From Lewinella sp. LCG006 (GTDB taxonomy: Bacteria; Bacteroidota; Bacteroidia; Chitinophagales; Saprospiraceae): a stretch of 64,000 nucleotides of DNA. This document shows positions 61,301 to 64,000 of the stretch, one piece after another. The stretch's first letter is position 1, and each line of letters begins with the position of its first letter. Both the position numbers and the translations under genes were made by a program. The DNA lies in contig NZ_CP160680.1 in assembly GCF_040784935.1 (NCBI RefSeq), forward strand, positions 4,186,501 through 4,250,500, in the 5' to 3' direction. The notes beneath the pieces were generated by a model. The model was not told the DNA's origin and ran no database searches. It saw only the letters and a list, made by a program, of their open reading frames with translations.

Positions 61301-61899
61301 ATATTGTCGCCATCGACGTCAACGGCATAAAACCCCTGGTTGTCACCCAACAAATAATGATCGGTGAAGCTGGCTTGCCCATCCGTGTTTTCCAGCCAGG
61401 AAATATTATCGTTGCTCGAATAAGCAATGTCCATATCGCCATCATTGTCCATATCGAGCACTTGCAGATTCAGAAAAATCAAGGCTGCGGTATTGGCCAA
61501 AGCGACGGGTTCCGCAAAGGAACCCAGGCCATCGGTATTTTCCGCATAAAGGACCTCGTAAGAATTATTGTCGCTCCGCGCTAAGATCACCACGTCGACA
61601 TCATTATCACCATCAAAATCTGCGGCGGCTACCTTGCCGGCATCAATAAATTCCGTGGAGATGGGGCTGACCTTGGCAAAGCCCCCCATTCCGTCGATAC
61701 TTCTCACCCAGACGACATCGCTGTAGCCGGCGATCAGGAGATCTTTAAAGCCGTCGTTGTCGATGTCCGCAACGGCACAGGCGCGAGGGTTAATGACTCC
61801 GTAAGTGCTGTCGATCACGACATTTTGTTCGAATGCGACCTGGGCATTTGCAAGCGTAGAAAAAGCGAGGAGAAAGAAAAGGAGCAATTTGGTATTCAT
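58336..61899 (-). CDS. T9SS-exported FG-GAP/VCBS repeat protein
   Basis: A 1187-residue secreted protein. A signal peptide (about 1-20, ending T-L-A-N-A-Q) is followed by more than ten FG-GAP/VCBS-like repeats (D-x-D-x-D-G-D calcium loops such as D-I-D-N-D-G-F-K-D and D-V-D-G-D-G-D-M-D-M) over about 25-770, a Cna-B-like segment (L-D-A-N-A-D-G-C), a DUF7619-type beta domain (about 955-1100), and a Por secretion tail of about 80 residues (L-F-P-N-P-A-S-S-R-L-T then G-L-Y-F-V-E-V). The tail marks it for the type IX secretion system. It probably builds a surface propeller that binds calcium and glycans. The start at 61899 gives the better signal peptide. Confidence 0.9.
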   Translation of the reverse strand: MNTKLLLFFLLAFSTLANAQVAFEQNVVIDSTYGVINPRACAVADIDNDGFKDLLIAGYSDVVWVRSIDGMGGFAKVSPISTEFIDAGKVAAADFDGDNDVDVVILARSDNNSYEVLYAENTDGLGSFAEPVALANTAALIFLNLQVLDMDNDGDMDIAYSSNDNISWLENTDGQASFTDHYLLGDNQGFYAVDVDGDNISDIIADFGDDLRAYKLNPDGTLSFLETMNTFSLNQDFKAGDLDDDGDNDVVTLFENGLTRQIHWYENIDGLGTFSNRQILLSLPSISGSTNNDQKGLEIIDIDNDNLVDVVVFESRSGGMSWYKNLGSAVFGPEQIVTDQIPTLSSITISDLDNDGAPDILFTDYALNEYSWFKNQDGLGDFGSRLRISSYAYFINHVDYGDIDGDGDLDLVSSSHADNKVAWYENTNGLGDFSNIQQLISTTTDGARDVFAVDLDGDLDQDVLVSASLDASTNEYQLLWFENDGTGTFTTEHIFETTMEDILRINYADVDNDGDMDVICGQENSVLALYKNNGDGTFAPPVVFSETGFAYLTSLEVADLDGDGDIDVLASYISDEIIWHENVDGLGDLSVKHIIIEDMPSATAISVADLDGDDDNDVLFASRSSSDVGYFLNEDGLGTFGPKVITSEIPQNPNAIYSMDVDGDGDMDMVAHSSEGQRFIWFPNDGSASFGDPVEISSLIKRISHITSADIDGDGKTDLITSSYDDDQVAWFRNLGTLFNNTISGVVRLDANADGCDAADAIIPNVLIQTENNNNTFATFTQPDGSYSLQANQEIFTTAISSALPTYYTSNPASHTFDFIGLSNTTSDADFCVEANQTVNDLGIVVYPDQDEPRPGFETTYRLIYKNNGTTPLTGTIDFQFDGAKLNFLNASETIAAQTTNSLTFNYTDLIPFETRSIDLAFEVFPPPTTSIDDVLNATATITPLAGDANEADNSFNLVQTVIGAYDPNDIRVLEGEEITIEEAEKYLHYIIRFQNTGTASAINIRVNNVLDDKFDWSTLQLEDLSHPGRVEITDGNIVNFLFNNINLPDSTTNEPASHGFIAYKIKPRNDVVVGDIFSSTADIYFDFNPPITTNTATTEIVNPSSVTDFEHQRIKLFPNPASSRLTIAAETPINLLRIYDLSGRVQKMLIPNGETVNIDVSDLVKGLYFVEVKSVDGIEMLKFIKL

Positions 61900-62018
61900 G
61901 GGGAGACATTTGTGTTTTGACAAAATAGTGATTATCTCCTGGAAGAAGTGTTAAAGAACTTGCTCCCGGCGGCGCAAAAGCGTGTAATGTCATTTGGTTT
62001 ACAAGGTGGGGAAGACCA

Positions 62019-62187
62019 CTAGTGCCTTGGGAATTAAGTCTCTGACACCTAAGTTGAAGTTATTTTGTAGCTAATCTAGGCGAAGGTTCATGACTTTAGC
62101 CATAGCTAAAGGAATGGTTCTTCAACGACGAGTAGCTGCAAAAGAACGAAACTTGGGGTGTCAAGGATTTAGTGCCCGAGGCACTAG
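62019..62187. repeat. 169-bp full-length imperfect palindrome
   Basis: CTAGTGCC at 62019 and GGCACTAG at 62187 start a fold that continues inward: GACACC..AAGTT with AACTTGGGGTGTC, GTTATTTTGTAGCT with AGCTGCAAAAGAAC and the tip CTTTAGC-CATA-GCTAAAG. It has no gene and fills most of the gap between the FG-GAP and porin genes. It looks like a MITE or a transcribed hairpin. Confidence 0.65.
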
Positions 62188-62232
62188 CATGAACGATCGC
62201 GCTTACCACTGCTTTTTCCCTCTATTTTATAA

Positions 62233-62277
62233 GAGAGGCACCCCCCAACTGTTTTGCTGGTTAGAGAGTGCCTCTCA
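62233..62277 (-). terminator. hairpin after the porin-like gene
   Basis: GAGAGGCAC (62233-62241) pairs with GTGCCTCTC (62269-62277) with a partly paired interior. It lies 24 bp past the stop of the minus-strand porin gene. Confidence 0.55.
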
Positions 62278-62300
62278 ATGGACTTTTATCGGTGGTCTGT

Positions 62301-63623
62301 TTAAATGGAGAACAATACGCCCGCTACGATACCTTTACTTCTCGCATCGTTATCACTGTGGGTTTCACCAGGGTTTTCGAAGTTTCCGCCGCTGATAAAG
62401 TTGAGGGGTTCATAACCAGCTGTTTGGAATAATTCGACAAAAATTCGAGAAGTTTTTTCCACCTGGGCATTCAGCCCTACGATAATTTGGGATTGTCTTT
62501 CCCAGGGAGCGTTTTCCGGGCCTGCTCTGAAATTTGAGAACTCACCAGAAACCGCGTAGACAATTTTTCCAGTCGAATTGATTTGATACCTCGCGCCAAG
62601 ATTTAAAGAACTCACCTTGGAGGCAGCAAATTGATTCAATGGAGGGTTAGGGTTAAACGTTCCCGGCCAAACCTCGAGGGTCTTTGCGTAAGAAGCTTGT
62701 AATAATAACTGGTCCGTGATCGTCAATTCGCCGTAGAAGGAATAAGCAGGATTGTTTTCTGAGCAAGGCAAAAAATGCATCACCGGCCAGGGTTGGCAAT
62801 AGGCACTTCCTCTGAGGTAGGATGCTCCCGCCCTGAGTGCTATCTTTTCCGTAAAGTTTAAGGTATAGTTGAGATCTCCGGCAAAATTGTTGACCCTTGA
62901 AGGAACATTGGTGCTGTCAACGGAAGTATTAGCAGACCTGAATTGGGATCCTCCCTGGATGGCCGTGAAAGAAGCACTGATGCCATATTTTTTAAACCCG
63001 ACGACACCACCATAGCCCAAAACACCGAAGGCATGCCACATAGACGAATTAGTGAATGGGCTTACACTGCGGGTTTGACCAAAAGGAAGGTCCATCTTAC
63101 CCAAGCCTACGTAGATAGGAAACTCATTGAGGTTGCCCAATAAGATGATCCCTTTTCGGAATTCAATTTGATTCCTGGCCAGACTGGTAATCGTACCGGT
63201 GCCAAAACTCTGTTCGGGGCTATAAAGGAGTTCTCCGTAAGTGGTCATCCAACTGTTCAGGGAACCTACCAAAGATACTTGGGCCGAATGTAAAACGACT
63301 TCACTTGCGGTTTCTCCTATTGCGTTGTTGGAGGTAGGGTGCCGCATCAAATAGGCAAACTTGGAATTTCTATTTGAGCTTTGATAGTCAGCAATGCCGA
63401 TGATCGAAAACCCCAAGGCTAAGGACTTTGGTGCTATTTCGTTATTGCTCTTGGCGTCTAACAAAATTTCCAATTTCCTCAAGTTTTGATTGGGTTCCAT
63501 CATCCGGTAGGTGAGTTCGGAATTCAGCCCGATGGTCGCCGTTTCGGAAGTTGTGTTGGTGTCTTGACTATGGATACCTGAAAAGCTGAAGACCAACAAG
63601 ACAAAAAAGATAATTTTTCTCAT
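62301..63623 (-). CDS. outer-membrane beta-barrel, porin-like
   Basis: A 440-residue exported protein. The start at 63623 gives a signal peptide ending G-I-H-S-Q; an upstream start lacks it. The mature part is a series of amphipathic beta strands with aromatic ends and Gly/Ser-rich turns (Y-V-G-L-G-K-M-D-L-P-F-G, G-V-V-G-F-K-K-Y-G-I, S-L-N-L-G-A-R-Y-Q-I) and ends in I-V-A-G-V-L-F-S-I, a BAM-type C-terminal strand. The G-K-M-D-L-P-F-G segment and overall strand pattern recall LbtU-type siderophore porins, but I cannot confirm the family. It is not a TonB receptor (no plug). It stands alone. Confidence 0.7.
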   Translation of the reverse strand: MRKIIFFVLLVFSFSGIHSQDTNTTSETATIGLNSELTYRMMEPNQNLRKLEILLDAKSNNEIAPKSLALGFSIIGIADYQSSNRNSKFAYLMRHPTSNNAIGETASEVVLHSAQVSLVGSLNSWMTTYGELLYSPEQSFGTGTITSLARNQIEFRKGIILLGNLNEFPIYVGLGKMDLPFGQTRSVSPFTNSSMWHAFGVLGYGGVVGFKKYGISASFTAIQGGSQFRSANTSVDSTNVPSRVNNFAGDLNYTLNFTEKIALRAGASYLRGSAYCQPWPVMHFLPCSENNPAYSFYGELTITDQLLLQASYAKTLEVWPGTFNPNPPLNQFAASKVSSLNLGARYQINSTGKIVYAVSGEFSNFRAGPENAPWERQSQIIVGLNAQVEKTSRIFVELFQTAGYEPLNFISGGNFENPGETHSDNDARSKGIVAGVLFSI

Positions 63624-64000
63624 GATGTGTTTTTTGTAGACATCACGCAAAATAATTCCCGAAAGGAAAAACGGATCTTTTATCTGGCTTCTTCGTTTTC
63701 CTCAAACCTTACAAGCTGGGCACGGCGTAGCAGTAGCGAAGCTAATCAGGTTGGAGCGTGTCTTGGAGCCAAACAAAATTCTTCGCTTTTCACTTGGAAA
63801 TCACTTCTGCTTAATGTCTGGTGAATATGAATATTAAGCAAAATTTAGTGCCGATGGGGTTGGAAAGCATACTTCTACAAAAGCATCTTTAAAATAGACG
63901 TATATTAAAAGTACAAATATTTTGATCACAATCAAGCAATCTCTAGCATAAATTATTCAAGCATACGGACTGATGCGTTTGAGTCGCTTTACTCGCTTTA
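63624..64000. other. upstream region of porin-like gene, end of window
   Basis: About 375 bases with no recognisable gene. It is AT-rich towards the end and should contain the porin promoter, but no clear TAnnTTTG box was found on the minus strand near 63660-63690. A 65-codon plus-strand frame (63627-63824) is not supported. Confidence 0.4.

Noticed and set aside
1..64000. CRISPR arrays, tRNA or rRNA genes
   Set aside because: No regularly spaced direct repeats, no cloverleaf-like segments with a T-loop motif outside coding sequence, and no rRNA-like sequence were seen; an automated search would be more sensitive.

Overview
The window comes from a member of the Bacteroidota, most likely a Saprospiria-type (Lewinella/Haliscomenobacter-like) marine or soil bacterium. 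Evidence seen directly: a type IX secretion (T9SS) C-terminal sorting domain on a giant FG-GAP protein (58336-61899), TAnnTTTG-type promoter boxes, many lipoproteins, several formylglycine-generating-enzyme-fold (FGE/SUMF1) proteins, a VPS10/BNR-repeat protein and GxxExxY/YkgJ/Uma2 family genes. The species assignment is inference. No rRNA, tRNA or CRISPR array was recognised.

Layout. 1-4.5 kb: a secreted HExxH metallopeptidase gene cut by an IS630-type element, then an AT-rich WYL regulator/RidA/YdeI cassette and a small hypothetical gene. 4.6-9.2 kb: a GH65 glycoside hydrolase, a Uma2 protein, a small lipoprotein and an AraC regulator. 9.4-14.8 kb: a molybdenum hydroxylase operon coxG-coxS-coxL-coxM-coxD of the form II (AYRGAGR) type; its CoxE-like VWA partner lies at 18.0-19.1 kb, separated by an IS256 element, a GNAT acetyltransferase and an antisense DUF2167 gene. 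19.3-35.5 kb: mostly housekeeping or metabolic genes (PaaZ, orphan VapB, YkgJ, TlpA-like, Sua5, HAD phosphatase, CvpA, amidase, SPFH protein, Old Yellow Enzyme, SerA-like dehydrogenase, GbsR, GcvT). 35.5-42.1 kb: HEAT-cyclophilin lipoprotein overlapping PBP1A, then an ABC exporter.

42.2-51.7 kb is the accessory and most interesting region. A cytoplasmic caspase-like protease with a C-terminal EAD11-like adaptor domain is followed 29 bp later by a membrane-spanning protein that carries an EAD11-like domain inside, one transmembrane helix, thrombospondin type-3 repeats and an FGE-fold domain outside. Two further FGE-fold proteins flank the pair. I read this as a candidate receptor-protease signalling or defence module: outside FGE-fold sensor, inside adaptor, caspase effector. 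All three FGE domains lack the complete catalytic cysteine pair, so ligand binding is likelier than sulfatase activation. The receptor's 3' end also resembles the variable region of a diversity-generating retroelement target, but no reverse transcriptase is present here. The region also holds a MITE with the ends of the IS630 element, a GC-rich multi-hairpin stretch, a GxxExxY gene bracketed by direct repeats, and a gene broken by a second, identical IS256 copy.

52-64 kb: VPS10/BNR protein, thioredoxin-like protein, DUF2200-DUF1801 pair, DUF502 membrane protein, T9SS FG-GAP protein and an outer-membrane porin-like protein. The intergenic gaps hold further hairpin elements: a 195-bp MITE with perfect 18-bp ends, a long hairpin at 57.5 kb and a 169-bp full-length palindrome at 62.0 kb. 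A family of short palindromes (AGACGTTGCA/TGCAACGTCT) is scattered between genes throughout.
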